The notes: generated from the letters alone by a model not told the origin. Positions 1-9,544 are shown, counted from the first letter of the stretch. The stretch is DNA of 64,000 bases from Vineibacter terrae (GCF_008039615.1 NZ_VDUZ01000026.1:56367-120366), one strand, 5' to 3'. Program-made: numbers and translations.

Positions 1-962
1 CTGAAGATGCCGCCAAGTCCGCGTACCCTGAACTGGCGCGCGAAGCGCGCGACGCCGCCCAGCGGAGCATAGCTCACGTTGACCGTGGTGTTGACGAGGT
101 CGATGATGCCGCGTCGATACTGCGTGGTGCGACCGCTCTTCTGCACGAGCATGTTGAGCGCCGGCAGAGCGAGCGGCGGCGCAAAGGGCTGCAGCACCCC
201 GCCGGGCCGCAGGACACGCCGGTTGACCAGGGCCGGGCTCGTGCGCGCAATGGCGGTGTCCACGACATTGATGGCGCCGGCGGCGAAATTGATCGGCACG
301 AACTGAGTCAGCCGGGCAATGATGTCGTTGGGGCAGACGCCGCCGTCGAGGCGGCCCGGCTGTGGAATGCCGGCGTTGAGCGGCGACGTGTTGACCAATG
401 CCATCACGTGGTTGTTGGACAAGATGAACAGCTGACCGGCGCGCGTGACCAGGCAGCCGAGCGTGCCTGCCATGATACGCGTGCAGTTGCCGATGGAAAC
501 GCCGCACGGGGCCGGGCGCCGCCGCGCCGTGAACAGCTGGGCACGGATCTCGCCGCTCTCGTCCACGTCCGTGGCGACGCCGCCCAGCGACTGCGGCACG
601 AGAGCTTCCGAGGCTACTTCTCCCGGATTGAGCTTTTCCTTGACCAGGACTTTGACAACCAGTTGACCGGTCGAAAATCCACCCACCTCCTTCTCGCCGA
701 TTCCGACACCGACGATGTTGCCCACCCCTGACGCCTCATCCGCCGCGACGGCGGCGGTCTGCACGGCAAGATCGGGCATGAGCCGTTGTTCCAGCTCGTC
801 GCGCGCCTGCAGGAGCGATTTCAGCTGGTCCTCGCTGGCGGAAAGCCCCCCAAGCGCTTCGATCCCCGCGGCAGCCTCGGCCGCCGGCTCCTGCATGACG
901 TCGAATTCCTCGAACTTTCCATCTTCGCCCTTCGCGACGTCGTAGTCTTCAAATTCTGGCAT
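1..962 (-). CDS. Nal1-like trypsin-fold serine protease, C-terminus beyond the window
   Basis: This gene runs off the left edge, so only about 320 N-terminal residues are visible, with no stop codon. The protein starts MPEFEDYDVAKGEDGKF, has an acidic helical N-terminal part, then the segment GVGIGEKEVGGFSTGQ typical of bacterial proteins related to plant NAL1. The trypsin-like core follows: GTLGCLVTRAGQLFILSNNH carries the expected catalytic His, and VDTAIART supplies a plausible catalytic Asp. The nucleophilic Ser would lie outside the window. No signal peptide is seen, so the protein is probably cytoplasmic. The start at 962 is supported by a strong GGAGGTG Shine-Dalgarno seven bases upstream. 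Substrate unknown. Confidence 0.72.
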   Translation of the reverse strand, partial: MPEFEDYDVAKGEDGKFEEFDVMQEPAAEAAAGIEALGGLSASEDQLKSLLQARDELEQRLMPDLAVQTAAVAADEASGVGNIVGVGIGEKEVGGFSTGQLVVKVLVKEKLNPGEVASEALVPQSLGGVATDVDESGEIRAQLFTARRRPAPCGVSIGNCTRIMAGTLGCLVTRAGQLFILSNNHVMALVNTSPLNAGIPQPGRLDGGVCPNDIIARLTQFVPINFAAGAINVVDTAIARTSPALVNRRVLRPGGVLQPFAPPLALPALNMLVQKSGRTTQYRRGIIDLVNTTVNVSYAPLGGVARFARQFRVRGLGGIF

Positions 963-989
963 GACGCACCTCCATATGACGTGGATCGG

Positions 990-1007
990 CCCGACTGAAC
1001 GGTCGGG
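990..1007. promoter_or_regulatory. Short hairpin in the leader of the protease gene
   Basis: CCCGAC and GTCGGG form a 6-bp stem with a 6-base loop, about 28 bases before the protease start at 962. It lies in the 5' leader and could affect mRNA stability. The rest of the 285-base gap to 1248 shows nothing recognisable. Functional meaning is an inference. Confidence 0.25.
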
Positions 1008-1247
1008 TCCTACAACTCAGGACGGTGCTGCTCATCCCCGGAGGACAAACAATCGCGATAGGCCGTTGTCTTGATCGCACGGCCAGCTCTATCAGCGATT
1101 GCGCATGGCAGTATAGTACAACTCACCCGGTCTTGAAATCAGTATTTCCGCAGGGCGGTGCTTTTCTGTGGCATCGCAAGTGTGCCCGGTAGTTTATTTC
1201 CTGCGTCGCCTGCCACGCCCCGACGCAGACGTTCGAGGGCGAGCGAC

Positions 1248-2033
1248 TTATTCCGCTTTCATCGCCTTGCGCTTCCACAACTCCCATGGCCGCATGACCT
1301 GCCCGTCGATGGTCTCGGCGGCTTTCTCCGCCTCTTCAGGAGTCAGGAACGTCACCGTGCCGAGCCGCATCGCCTCGGCTTGCAGCCGGGCGTTCATCTC
1401 TGTGTAGACGGCGCGAAAGACCACTTGCGGGATCGAATTGCCCACGGTCACCGATCCATGGCCACGCATCAGCGCCACCGTGTGACTGCCCAGCACCTGG
1501 GCCAGCGCCCGACCCAGCGCGGCATTGCGCACCAGCAGGTCGGTGCCCGCGCCGGCCACGTCGCGGATCTCGAACACCGGCACGTCGGTGCCGAGGAACG
1601 CGCTCATGTGGTAGATCGGTTGCAGCCTGGCACGGGCCACCCCGAAGGGGATCACCGACGGCGAATGGCTGTGGATCACCGCTTTCACGTCCGGCCGCAG
1701 TTTGTAGATCTCGCCGTGGATGAAGCGCTCGAGATAGATGCGCCGGCCGCGCAGGTCGACGGCATTGCTGTCGAGGTCGAACTCCATGATGTCCTCGGCC
1801 TTGACCAGAGCCGGCGCGATGTTGCGCGCCATCAGGTAGCGGTTGGGATCCTTGTCGTGGCGCACGCTGATATGCCCGAACCCGTCGACCACACCCTGGT
1901 CGAACAGGATGCGGTTGGCGGCAACGAGATCCTCGACCAGTCCGGCATCGGGCACGGCTGTCTGCGCCGTGCCGCTGGCCGGCGAAAGCCAGGCCGCAAC
2001 GAAGAGAACAAGGGCGTGCTGGATCAGCCGCAT
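1248..2033 (-). CDS. Class II aldolase/adducin-family protein with a signal peptide
   Basis: A 261-residue zinc-dependent class II aldolase-fold protein. The family motifs are intact: a candidate catalytic Glu at 108 (IHGEIY), the metal-binding pair H121/H123 in IHSHSPSV and a third His at 192 in RGHGS, matching the ligand set of fuculose-1-phosphate aldolase. Unusually, residues 1-24 (MRLIQHALVLFVAAWLSPAS then GTAQ) look like a Sec signal peptide, which would place the enzyme in the periplasm. An ATG two codons upstream (2039) is possible, but GAGGGAG is better spaced for 2033. It is divergent from a tricarboxylate-type solute receptor, suggesting a shared substrate such as a hydroxy acid. 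Substrate and exact reaction are not known. Confidence 0.8.
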   Translation of the reverse strand: MRLIQHALVLFVAAWLSPASGTAQTAVPDAGLVEDLVAANRILFDQGVVDGFGHISVRHDKDPNRYLMARNIAPALVKAEDIMEFDLDSNAVDLRGRRIYLERFIHGEIYKLRPDVKAVIHSHSPSVIPFGVARARLQPIYHMSAFLGTDVPVFEIRDVAGAGTDLLVRNAALGRALAQVLGSHTVALMRGHGSVTVGNSIPQVVFRAVYTEMNARLQAEAMRLGTVTFLTPEEAEKAAETIDGQVMRPWELWKRKAMKAE

Positions 2034-2190
2034 GGTCATCTCCCTCTGGCGTACTCTTCCGCCGGCTGCCAAGTCTGATCCCGACAGCCGGCCAGGACCA
2101 GCATGACAAGAGGCTTCGCCGCTTGCGGTCCGGCTGGAAGCGGCCCTACGATCCGCGCGACACCACTGCCCGGCCGCCACGGAGAGTCCC

Positions 2191-3168
2191 ATGCATCGTC
2201 TATTGGCTGCGGTCGCCTGGGCTGCGGCGCTGGCGCTGGCGTCAACCAGCGCCAGCGCGCAATCCTATCCAACCAGGCCCATCACGCTGGTGGTGCCTTT
2301 CTCGGCCGGCGGACCGACGGACACGCTGGCGCGCATCCTGGCCGACCGCCTGGGCCGCACCCTGGGTCAAACGGTGGTCGTCGACAACACCACCGGCGCT
2401 GCCGGCAGCGTCGGCGTCGGCCGCGTCGCACGGGCGGCGCCGGATGGCTACACGCTCGGCATCGGCCACTGGAGCACGCATGTCGTCAACGGCGCCGTCT
2501 ACAAGCTGCCCTACGACCTGCTCAACGACTTCGAGCCGGTGGCCTTGGTCGCCAGCAACCCGCAGCTGCTGGTCGGCAAGAAGGCCGTGGCCGCCAAGAA
2601 CCTCAAGGAGCTGGTGGCCTGGGTCAAGGACAACCCGGACAAGGTGACGGTCGGCACCGCCGGCGTCGGCGCCGCCTCGCATGTCAGCGGCGTCTATTTC
2701 GAGCAGAAGATCGGCGGCAAGGTTCAGTTCGTCCCCTATCGCGGCGCCGCGCCGGCGATGCAGGACCTCATCGCCGGCCAGATCGACATCATGTTCGACC
2801 AGGCGGCGAACTCGATCCCGCAGGTGCGCGCCGACAAGATCAAGGCCTATGCCGTGACCGCCAGAAAGCGGCTGGCGGCGGCGCCCGAGATCCCGACTGT
2901 CGACGAGGCCGGCCTGCCCGGCCTCTATATCTCGGTGTGGCACGGGCTGTGGCTGCCCAAGGGCGTCTCCAGGGACATCGTCGCCAGGCTCAACGCCGCG
3001 GTCGTGGAAGCCGTGTCCGACCCGGTGGTGCGTGAGAAGTTCGCCGCCCTGGGCCAGGAGATCCCGCCGCCGGCCCAGCTCACGCCCGAGGCGCTGCATG
3101 CCTATCACAAGGCCGAGATCGATCTCTGGTGGCCGCTGATCAAGACGGCCGGTATCAAGGTGGAGTGA
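2191..3168 (+). CDS. Bug-family tripartite tricarboxylate transporter receptor
   Basis: A 325-residue periplasmic solute-binding protein of the Bug/TctC family. Residues 1-23 form a signal peptide ending ASA before QSYPTRP. Family hallmarks follow: YPTRPITLVVPFSAGGPTD near the N-terminus, the PDGYTLG segment and the FVPYRGAAPAMQDLIAGQID core that shapes the carboxylate-binding site. Length is normal for the family. GGAGAG precedes the ATG. No TctA or TctB membrane components are in the window, which is common because Bug receptors are often orphaned. Two bases separate it from the downstream GST gene, so the two are probably co-transcribed. Confidence 0.93.
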   Translation: MHRLLAAVAWAAALALASTSASAQSYPTRPITLVVPFSAGGPTDTLARILADRLGRTLGQTVVVDNTTGAAGSVGVGRVARAAPDGYTLGIGHWSTHVVNGAVYKLPYDLLNDFEPVALVASNPQLLVGKKAVAAKNLKELVAWVKDNPDKVTVGTAGVGAASHVSGVYFEQKIGGKVQFVPYRGAAPAMQDLIAGQIDIMFDQAANSIPQVRADKIKAYAVTARKRLAAAPEIPTVDEAGLPGLYISVWHGLWLPKGVSRDIVARLNAAVVEAVSDPVVREKFAALGQEIPPPAQLTPEALHAYHKAEIDLWWPLIKTAGIKVE

Positions 3169-3170
3169 GC

Positions 3171-4094
3171 GTGCCCGACCTGATCCTGCATCACTACGAC
3201 TTCTCGAACTACTCGGAGAAGGTGCGCTTGGCCCTGGGCTACAAGGGCCTGGCGTGGCGCTCGGTCACCATCCCGCCGGTGGCGCCCAAGCCCGACCTGA
3301 CGCCGCTGACCGGCGGCTACCGCCGCACGCCGGTGCTGCAGGTCGGCGCCGACATCTACTGCGACACCAGCCTGATCGTGCGCGAGCTGGAGCGGCGCTT
3401 CCCGGCGCCAACCTTGTTCCCCGCCGCGCTGAGCGCTTCCGCCGACGCCATCGTCTACTGGGCCGAGAACCGGCTTTTCCGGCCGGTCTCGCTCTACGTC
3501 TCGGGCAGCAACATCGACCATCTGCCGCAGGGCCTGCAGACCGACCGCGCCCTGATGCGCGGTCTGCCGCCGCCCGATGCCGCCACCGTGCAGCGTGCGG
3601 CCAGGCGCAACGCGCCCCTGGTGCGGGCGCAGATACCGCAGATCGAGGCCATGCTGGCAGACGGCCGTGCCTGGATCGCGGGACCGGCGCCGACCGTGGC
3701 CGATCTCGCCGTGTATCATGCGCTGTGGTTCATCACCGCGCGCACGGCGCTGCTGGCGCACGAGCTGGCGCCCTACCCGCGCATCGCGGCGTGGATGGGC
3801 CGCGTCCGCGGCTTCGGCCATGGCACGTCGACGCCGCTTGAGGCGTCCGAGGCGCTGCGGATCGCGGCCGAGACGACGCCCAGTGCCGCGCGCGCATCGC
3901 AGCCATTCGCCGAGGACCCGCCGCTGGGCAGCGCCGTGCGCATCCGCGCCGACGACTACGGTCGCGATCCGGTCGAAGGCACGCTGGTACTCATCGATGC
4001 CGGCGAGATCGCCGTGCGCCGCGACGACAAGCAGACCGGCGCGACAGTCGTGCATTTCCCGCGGCTGGGCTACGACCTGCGGCCGCTGCGCTGA
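3171..4094 (+). CDS. Glutathione S-transferase family protein with C-terminal extension
   Basis: A 307-residue protein with an N-terminal thioredoxin-like GST domain (LILHHYDFSNYSEKVRLALG, then TPVLQVGADIYCDTSLIVRELE with the cis-Pro and glutathione-contact acid/Ser pattern) and an all-helical C-domain to about residue 220. The final ~80 residues (from about EDPPLGSAVRIRADDYGRDP) are predicted beta-rich and go beyond the usual 200-230 residue GST. The start is GTG at 3171, placed by GGTGGAG lying across the end of the Bug gene. An upstream in-frame start would overlap that gene by 40 bases and lacks a ribosome site. It may conjugate glutathione or act as an isomerase on the transported compound. 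This is inference. Confidence 0.85.
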   Translation: MPDLILHHYDFSNYSEKVRLALGYKGLAWRSVTIPPVAPKPDLTPLTGGYRRTPVLQVGADIYCDTSLIVRELERRFPAPTLFPAALSASADAIVYWAENRLFRPVSLYVSGSNIDHLPQGLQTDRALMRGLPPPDAATVQRAARRNAPLVRAQIPQIEAMLADGRAWIAGPAPTVADLAVYHALWFITARTALLAHELAPYPRIAAWMGRVRGFGHGTSTPLEASEALRIAAETTPSAARASQPFAEDPPLGSAVRIRADDYGRDPVEGTLVLIDAGEIAVRRDDKQTGATVVHFPRLGYDLRPLR

Positions 4095-4228
4095 GCCCCC
4101 GCCTGAGCGGCAGGGACTCGGACCGCGCACGGCACCTGCGTCCGTGTCGCATGGCACGAGTCTTGCCGGCCGGTCGGCGCGGGTCTAAGCAGCGCAGAGG
4201 ACAAGCCCAGCCATCGACAGGGGATCGC

Positions 4229-5083
<855 letters not shown>

Positions 5084-5097
5084 CGAAGGGCTGGCCC

Positions 5098-5844
5098 ATG
5101 GCGACGTTCCTGCTGATTCACGGCGCCAGCCATGGTGGCTGGTGCTGGGAAAAGGTCGTGCCGCTGCTCGAGAAGCGCGGCCATCGCGCGCTGGCGCCCG
5201 ACCTGCCGGGCAGCGGCGAGGACCACGACACGCCGCTGTCGGCCGTCAGCCTGGCGGGCTATGTCGACTTCGTCTCCAAGATCCTCGACAAGGAAACCGA
5301 GCCGCCGATCCTGGTCGGCCACAGCCTTGGCGGACTCACCATCACTCATGCCGCCGAGGCACGGCGTCGCAAGGTGCGGGCCCTTGTCTACCTCACCGCC
5401 TTGCTGCCGCCGCCCGGCATGAGCGGCCGCGACATCACCAGCCGCGAGGTTGACGCCCTGCTCCGCCGCTCGCTGGAATACGGGTCGGATGGCCGGGCCT
5501 ACAGCTTCAAGCGCACCAACGTGCCGGCGCTGTTCTACAACGACTGCGATCCGGACGACGTCTATCGCGCCATGGCACGGCTGCGGCCGCAGGCTGCCGC
5601 GATCGCCACCACGCCGATGGTCTACACCGAGGAACGCTTCGGCTCGGTGCCGCGCTGGTACATCGAGTGCCTGCGCGACAACGCCATCACGCTGTCGATG
5701 CAGCGCTGGGTGCTGCAGCAGACGCCCTGCAAGGTGCTGACGCTCGACGCCGGCCACTCGCCTTTCCTGTCGATGCCCGAGGTGCTGGTCGAGCGGCTGG
5801 AAACCGTGGCCAAAGAATCAGTCGAGCGCGAGACGATCGCCTAG
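5098..5844 (+). CDS. Alpha/beta-hydrolase of the methylesterase/HNL type
   Basis: A 248-residue alpha/beta-hydrolase. The N-terminal FLLIHGASHGGWCWEKV motif, which builds the oxyanion hole, is typical of the plant methylesterase/hydroxynitrile-lyase-like branch. The nucleophile elbow GHSLGG gives S76, H220 in TLDAGHSPFLS is the catalytic His, and D194 in YIECLRDNAI is a good candidate for the acid. It probably hydrolyses a small ester in the cytoplasm. There is no signal peptide. It is 14 bases downstream of the SDR gene and ends facing the crotonase gene across a palindromic terminator-like sequence. Confidence 0.88.
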   Translation: MATFLLIHGASHGGWCWEKVVPLLEKRGHRALAPDLPGSGEDHDTPLSAVSLAGYVDFVSKILDKETEPPILVGHSLGGLTITHAAEARRRKVRALVYLTALLPPPGMSGRDITSREVDALLRRSLEYGSDGRAYSFKRTNVPALFYNDCDPDDVYRAMARLRPQAAAIATTPMVYTEERFGSVPRWYIECLRDNAITLSMQRWVLQQTPCKVLTLDAGHSPFLSMPEVLVERLETVAKESVERETIA

Positions 5845-5874
5845 TTCAGTCGACGACGCGAGGGATGACGGGTC

Positions 5875-5945
5875 GGACCGCGTCGCTCCAGCGACGCACC
5901 GGCGCGAAGCGCCGGGTCATGAGCGCCGCTGGAGCGGCGCGGTCC
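5875..5945. terminator. Large imperfect palindrome between convergent genes
   Basis: The left arm GGACCGCGTCGCTCCAGCG pairs with the right arm CGCTGGAGCGGCGCGGTCC with two mismatches, and a GC-rich inner hairpin (GGCGCGAAGCGCC) lies between. It sits between the stop codons of the hydrolase (+) and crotonase (-) genes. It is probably a bidirectional terminator, although no clear U-tract is present, or a member of a palindromic repeat family. Confidence 0.5.
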
Positions 5946-5980
5946 CAGCCGTCACCAGCAGCACTCGTTGTTGGGCCCCT

Positions 5981-6781
5981 CTACCTTCCCTTGAAGGCGG
6001 CGGGACGCTTCTCGAGAAAGGCGTTGAGCCCTTCCAGGTGATCCTCGGTGGCGGCGCAGGCGGGGAGGAGCTCGGCCTCGCGATGTGAGTGCTCGTCCCA
6101 GGAATTGTCGAACGACGTGCGGATCAGCTGCTTGGCCTTGGCCAGGGCGAAGGTGGGCCCATCGGCCAGCTTGCGCGCCAGCTTCAGCGTCTCGTCGGCA
6201 AGCTTGTCCTTCGGCACCAGCCAGTTGAGGATGCCGATCTCGTGCGCCTTCTGGGCCGTGAAGCGCTCGCCCAGCAGCGCGATCTCCAGCGCCCGGCGTT
6301 CGCCCACGATGCGCGGCAGGAAGTAGGTCGCGCCACCGTCGGCTGACAGGCCGATATGGCGATAGGCCAGGGTGAAGAACGAATCGTCCGTCGCCATCGC
6401 CAGGTCGCAGGCCAGGATCAGGCTCAGCCCGAAACCTGCCGCGGCGCCCTGCACCGAGGCCACGACCGGCTTGGGCATGCGGCGAAGCTGGTAGATGAGC
6501 TGGTGCGCCCGCACCACACGCATCTCGAAATTGGCGAGGTGCGCCTCGCGCTCCTGGGTCAGCGACTTGTGGAAGCCCTTGATGTCGCCGCCGGCCATGA
6601 AATGCGTGCCGGCACCGCGGATCACCACGCAGCGCACCGCCGCATCGCGCTCGAGCTCGCGTGTCGCGGTGATCAATCCGTCGGTCATCTGTGCCGACAG
6701 CGCATTGAGCACGGCCGGCCGGTTCAAGGTGATCCAGCCGATACCGTCCTTCACCTCGGTCAATACATGCGCCTCGGTCAT
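5981..6781 (-). CDS. Enoyl-CoA hydratase/isomerase (crotonase) family protein
   Basis: A 266-residue crotonase-fold enzyme with the CoA/oxyanion-hole motifs HFMAGGDIKGF (residues 60-70) and SVQGAAAGFGLSLILACD (109-126). Neither of the two Glu residues of true enoyl-CoA hydratase is present. Instead D148 in GLSADGG lies where PaaG-type 1,2-epoxyphenylacetyl-CoA isomerase and delta3-enoyl-CoA isomerases carry their catalytic Asp. An isomerase role in beta-oxidation or aromatic degradation is therefore more likely than hydration. The start at 6781 is preceded by AGGAG. It is a single gene on the minus strand. Confidence 0.88.
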   Translation of the reverse strand: MTEAHVLTEVKDGIGWITLNRPAVLNALSAQMTDGLITATRELERDAAVRCVVIRGAGTHFMAGGDIKGFHKSLTQEREAHLANFEMRVVRAHQLIYQLRRMPKPVVASVQGAAAGFGLSLILACDLAMATDDSFFTLAYRHIGLSADGGATYFLPRIVGERRALEIALLGERFTAQKAHEIGILNWLVPKDKLADETLKLARKLADGPTFALAKAKQLIRTSFDNSWDEHSHREAELLPACAATEDHLEGLNAFLEKRPAAFKGR

Positions 6782-7226
6782 CGCGGTCTCCTGTGGTTTG
6801 GTGTTCAGCGCCCAATCCAGCACGCGCCATGATCCGGGGCCAGAGGCTGCGCATTTCCTGTTCGCGCCTCGGAATGACAGCCCTCTCCCGCAAGCGCGAG
6901 AGGGAGGGGCCCATCGTGCGCAGCGGTGAGGGCTCAAGGACGAGATGCCTCGTGTGCAGCCCCTCACCCGCCGAGCCCTTCGGCAAGCTCAGGGCAGGCT
7001 GCTGCGCGCTCGGCGACCTCTCCCGCTCGCGGGAAGGTAAGGCAGATTGACACCCTCCCGGCGCCATTCTTAGATGTGCCTGCGCAGTCGAGGTCGAGGT
7101 CGAGGCGCTGCCCGGTTCGGGCGCCGGCGGGCCGCCAGGCTCGCAAGCACTCCGGGACAACCGGGCCGAAGCGACCTCCACTCCCCACGCGATGGTGCGC
7201 CTTTGCGCGCGATGGAGGAGACGAGC
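6782..7226. repeat. Repeat-rich intergenic region of 445 bases
   Basis: The divergent space between the crotonase and transglutaminase-like genes holds CTCTCCCGCAAGCGCGAGAG (around 6890), the dyad GCCCTTCGGCAAGCTCAGGGC (around 6977), CTCTCCCGCTCGCGGGA (around 7018) and a triplet repeat of GTCGAG (around 7087-7105). The first three belong to widely scattered palindromic repeat families. The CTCTCCCGC-type hairpin recurs at 27170 and 63489. I see no credible gene here. Promoters for both flanking genes must lie inside, but none stands out. Confidence 0.6.
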
Positions 7227-8291
7227 ATGAAGCGCCGTTTGTTCATGGCCGCCGCCGCCTCACCGCTGGCATCGGCGATGCCCGCGTCACTGGGATGGGC
7301 CGCTCCGGACACTGCGACGACCGGCAGCTGGCGGAGCTACGAGCTCACCACGACGGTCACCCTCGGCGCCGATGCGGGCCGCACGCGGATCTGGCTGCCG
7401 CTACCGCATGACAGCGCCTATCAGCGTCTGGAGGCGGTCACCTGGACCGGCAATGCGCCGAAGCTGGGAATCTACACCGACGTTGCTTCCGGGACCCACG
7501 CTTTCCACGCCGCCTGGGATGACGGCGGCGTGCCGCGCACGGTCGCGCTGACGACGCGGGTAAGCACGCTCGACCGCCGCAGCGACCTGCGTGCGGCGTC
7601 CGCCGGCGCCATGCCCGACGACGTCGCGAAGTTCCTCAAGCCCAACGCGATGATCACGACGGACGGCATCGTCAAGGAAACCGCCGACAAGATCGTCGAG
7701 GGCAAGCGCGAGCCGCTCGCCAAGGCACAGGCGATCTACGACTGGATCGTCGAGAACACGTTCCGCGACCCCAAGGTCAAAGGCTGCGGCATCGGCGATA
7801 TCCGCTCCATGCTGGTCAGCGGCAATCTCGGCGGCAAGTGCGCCGATCTCAACGCCCTGTTCGTCGGCCTGGCACGCGCCGCAGGCGTGCCGGCCCGCGG
7901 CGTCTACGGCGTGCGCGTGGCGCCGTCGGCGTTCTCCGGCGCCATGGGCACGCGCAACGCGGACATCAGCAAGGCCCAGCATTGCCGTGCCGAGTTCTGG
8001 ATCGCCGGCATCGGCTGGATCCCGGCCGACCCGGCCGACATCCGCAAGGTGGTGCTCGACGACAAGCTGGCGCTGAACGACCCCAGGATGCCGGTGCTGC
8101 GGCGCTTCCTGTTCGGCGCCTGGGAAGGCAACTGGGTCGCCTTCAATCACACGCGCGATGTGCGCCTGGTGCCCAGCGACACGGTGGTGAACTACTTCAT
8201 GTATCCGGAGGGCGAGACCGCCCAGGGCCAGCTTGACGGCATGGATCCCGAGGCCGCCGGCTACAGGATCACCGCGCAGGCCGTGTCGTAG
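7227..8291 (+). CDS. Exported transglutaminase-like cysteine protein
   Basis: A 354-residue protein with an N-terminal export signal containing a twin-arginine-like motif (KRRLFMAAAASPLASA), so it may be periplasmic via Tat. Residues ~40-130 form a beta-rich N-terminal region, and a transglutaminase-like core follows with the triad C205 (GGKCADLNALF), H252 (AQHCRAEFW) and D268 (PADPAD). Such bacterial proteins are usually peptidases or amidases rather than cross-linking enzymes. GGAGGAG six bases before the ATG at 7227 sets the start. It stands alone between a repeat-rich gap and the CBS gene. Substrate unknown. Confidence 0.85.
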   Translation: MKRRLFMAAAASPLASAMPASLGWAAPDTATTGSWRSYELTTTVTLGADAGRTRIWLPLPHDSAYQRLEAVTWTGNAPKLGIYTDVASGTHAFHAAWDDGGVPRTVALTTRVSTLDRRSDLRAASAGAMPDDVAKFLKPNAMITTDGIVKETADKIVEGKREPLAKAQAIYDWIVENTFRDPKVKGCGIGDIRSMLVSGNLGGKCADLNALFVGLARAAGVPARGVYGVRVAPSAFSGAMGTRNADISKAQHCRAEFWIAGIGWIPADPADIRKVVLDDKLALNDPRMPVLRRFLFGAWEGNWVAFNHTRDVRLVPSDTVVNYFMYPEGETAQGQLDGMDPEAAGYRITAQAVS

Positions 8292-8403
8292 CGCACCCGG
8301 CCCGCACGCGGGCAGGCAGAGCGACTGACCGCTCACGCCTGCTGCTGCACCTTGACGCGTCCTCGCGAGCACCCATGTCAAGAGTGTTGGCATGGAGGTG
8401 GCC

Positions 8404-9096
8404 ATGAAGGCCAGGGATGTGATGTCCCGTGATGTGCCGACTGTCAGGCCGGAAACACCGGTCGTGGACGCGGCCAGACTTCTCTTGACTCATCGGATCG
8501 GCGCCGTGCCTGTCATCGACGCCGATGGCCGGCTCGCCGGGCTGGTGAGCGAGGCCGATCTTCTCCACCGCGCCGAGACCGGAACGCTGCATGAGCGCTC
8601 CTGGTGGCTGCGCGCCATCACGCCGGGTGAGGTGCTGGCCCGGGAGTACGTGAAGACGCACGCGCGCCAGATCCGGGACGTGATGTCGCTGGACGTCGTC
8701 TGCGTCACGGAAGACGCCGAGCTCGCTTCGGTCGTGGATCTGATGGAGACGCGCGGCGCCTGGACCATCCCGGTGGTGCGCGACAACCAGCCTGTCGGCC
8801 TGATCAACCGCGCCACGCTGCTGCAGCTGCTGGTCAGCCGCGCATCGAGCACTGCCCCGGTGCAGAACGATGATGCTGCGATCCGCCAGCGCGTGGTCGA
8901 TGCGTTCCGCACCGAGCCCTGGGCCGGGCTGTGGTCAAGCAACGTGATCGTGCACGACGGCGTGGTGCATCTGTGGGGCTGGGCCGGCAGCGAGGCGGTG
9001 CGCGACGCCTGCCGGGTGGCGGCTGAAAGCGTGCCGGATGTGAAGGGTGTCGAGAATCACATCCATGTCCCCCGGCTGATTTCGCTGAGCATGTAG
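8404..9096 (+). CDS. CBS-domain pair plus BON domain protein
   Basis: A 230-residue protein with two CBS motifs (about residues 1-60, MKARDVMSRDVPTVRPET, and 90-145, IRDVMSLDVVCVTEDAEL) and a C-terminal BON domain (about 155-225, ending VKGVENHIHVPRL). CBS pairs usually bind adenine nucleotides, and BON domains contact membranes or ligands. Proteins with this order act as energy or ion-state sensors in alphaproteobacteria, though the specific partner is unknown. GGAGG immediately upstream favours ATG 8404 over 8392. Confidence 0.88.
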   Translation: MKARDVMSRDVPTVRPETPVVDAARLLLTHRIGAVPVIDADGRLAGLVSEADLLHRAETGTLHERSWWLRAITPGEVLAREYVKTHARQIRDVMSLDVVCVTEDAELASVVDLMETRGAWTIPVVRDNQPVGLINRATLLQLLVSRASSTAPVQNDDAAIRQRVVDAFRTEPWAGLWSSNVIVHDGVVHLWGWAGSEAVRDACRVAAESVPDVKGVENHIHVPRLISLSM

Positions 9097-9124
9097 GCGG
9101 TCTCTCAGACAGGGAGAGCGGGAG

Positions 9125-9451
9125 ATGACGACCTTCGACGAGCGCGAGCGGGCTTTCGAGAACAAGTTCATGAGCGACGAGGCGCTGCGGTTCAAGGTGA
9201 CCGCGCGCCGCGACCGGCTCCTCGGCCTGTGGGCGGCGCAGCAGATGGGCAAGTCGGGCGCCGATGCCGACGCCTATGCCAGCGAGCTGGTCTCGATCGA
9301 CGTCGACAAGCCGGGGGATGGCGAGGTCCTCGAGAAGGTCGGCAGCGACCTGCGCGCCGCCGGCCGGCCGATCGCCGACCACACCGTGCGCGCCCGCATG
9401 CTCGAGTTCCTCGACGCTGCCAAGAAGCAGGTCATGGCCGAGCTGCGTTAA
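9125..9451 (+). CDS. ATPase inhibitor subunit zeta (DUF1476)
   Basis: A 108-residue helical protein starting MTTFDERERAFENKFMSDE and containing RDRLLGLWAA, the signature of the zeta subunit that inhibits the F1-ATPase of Paracoccus and relatives. The family is essentially restricted to Alphaproteobacteria and is the best taxonomic marker in the window. The full family length is present. AGGGAGAGCGGGAG lies upstream. It is followed by a near-perfect terminator hairpin. Confidence 0.95.
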   Translation: MTTFDERERAFENKFMSDEALRFKVTARRDRLLGLWAAQQMGKSGADADAYASELVSIDVDKPGDGEVLEKVGSDLRAAGRPIADHTVRARMLEFLDAAKKQVMAELR

Positions 9452-9457
9452 GCCCCC

Positions 9458-9501
9458 TTTTTTTCGGACCGCGGGCATCCACGCCCGCGGTCCGAAAAAA
9501 A
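9458..9501. terminator. Bidirectional intrinsic terminator
   Basis: A perfect 12-bp stem (CGGACCGCGGGC / GCCCGCGGTCCG) with a 6-base loop is flanked by seven T on the left and seven A on the right. It should terminate transcription in both directions, chiefly of the zeta-subunit gene. Confidence 0.93.
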
Positions 9502-9544
9502 GCCGGCGCTGGCGCTCGCCGCCGACCACGTTCATAGTGTGGTC

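Noticed and set aside
408..998. Plus-strand open frames opposite the protease gene
   Set aside because: They are antisense to a well-conserved coding frame that reaches the left edge of the window, and they show no recognisable protein features.
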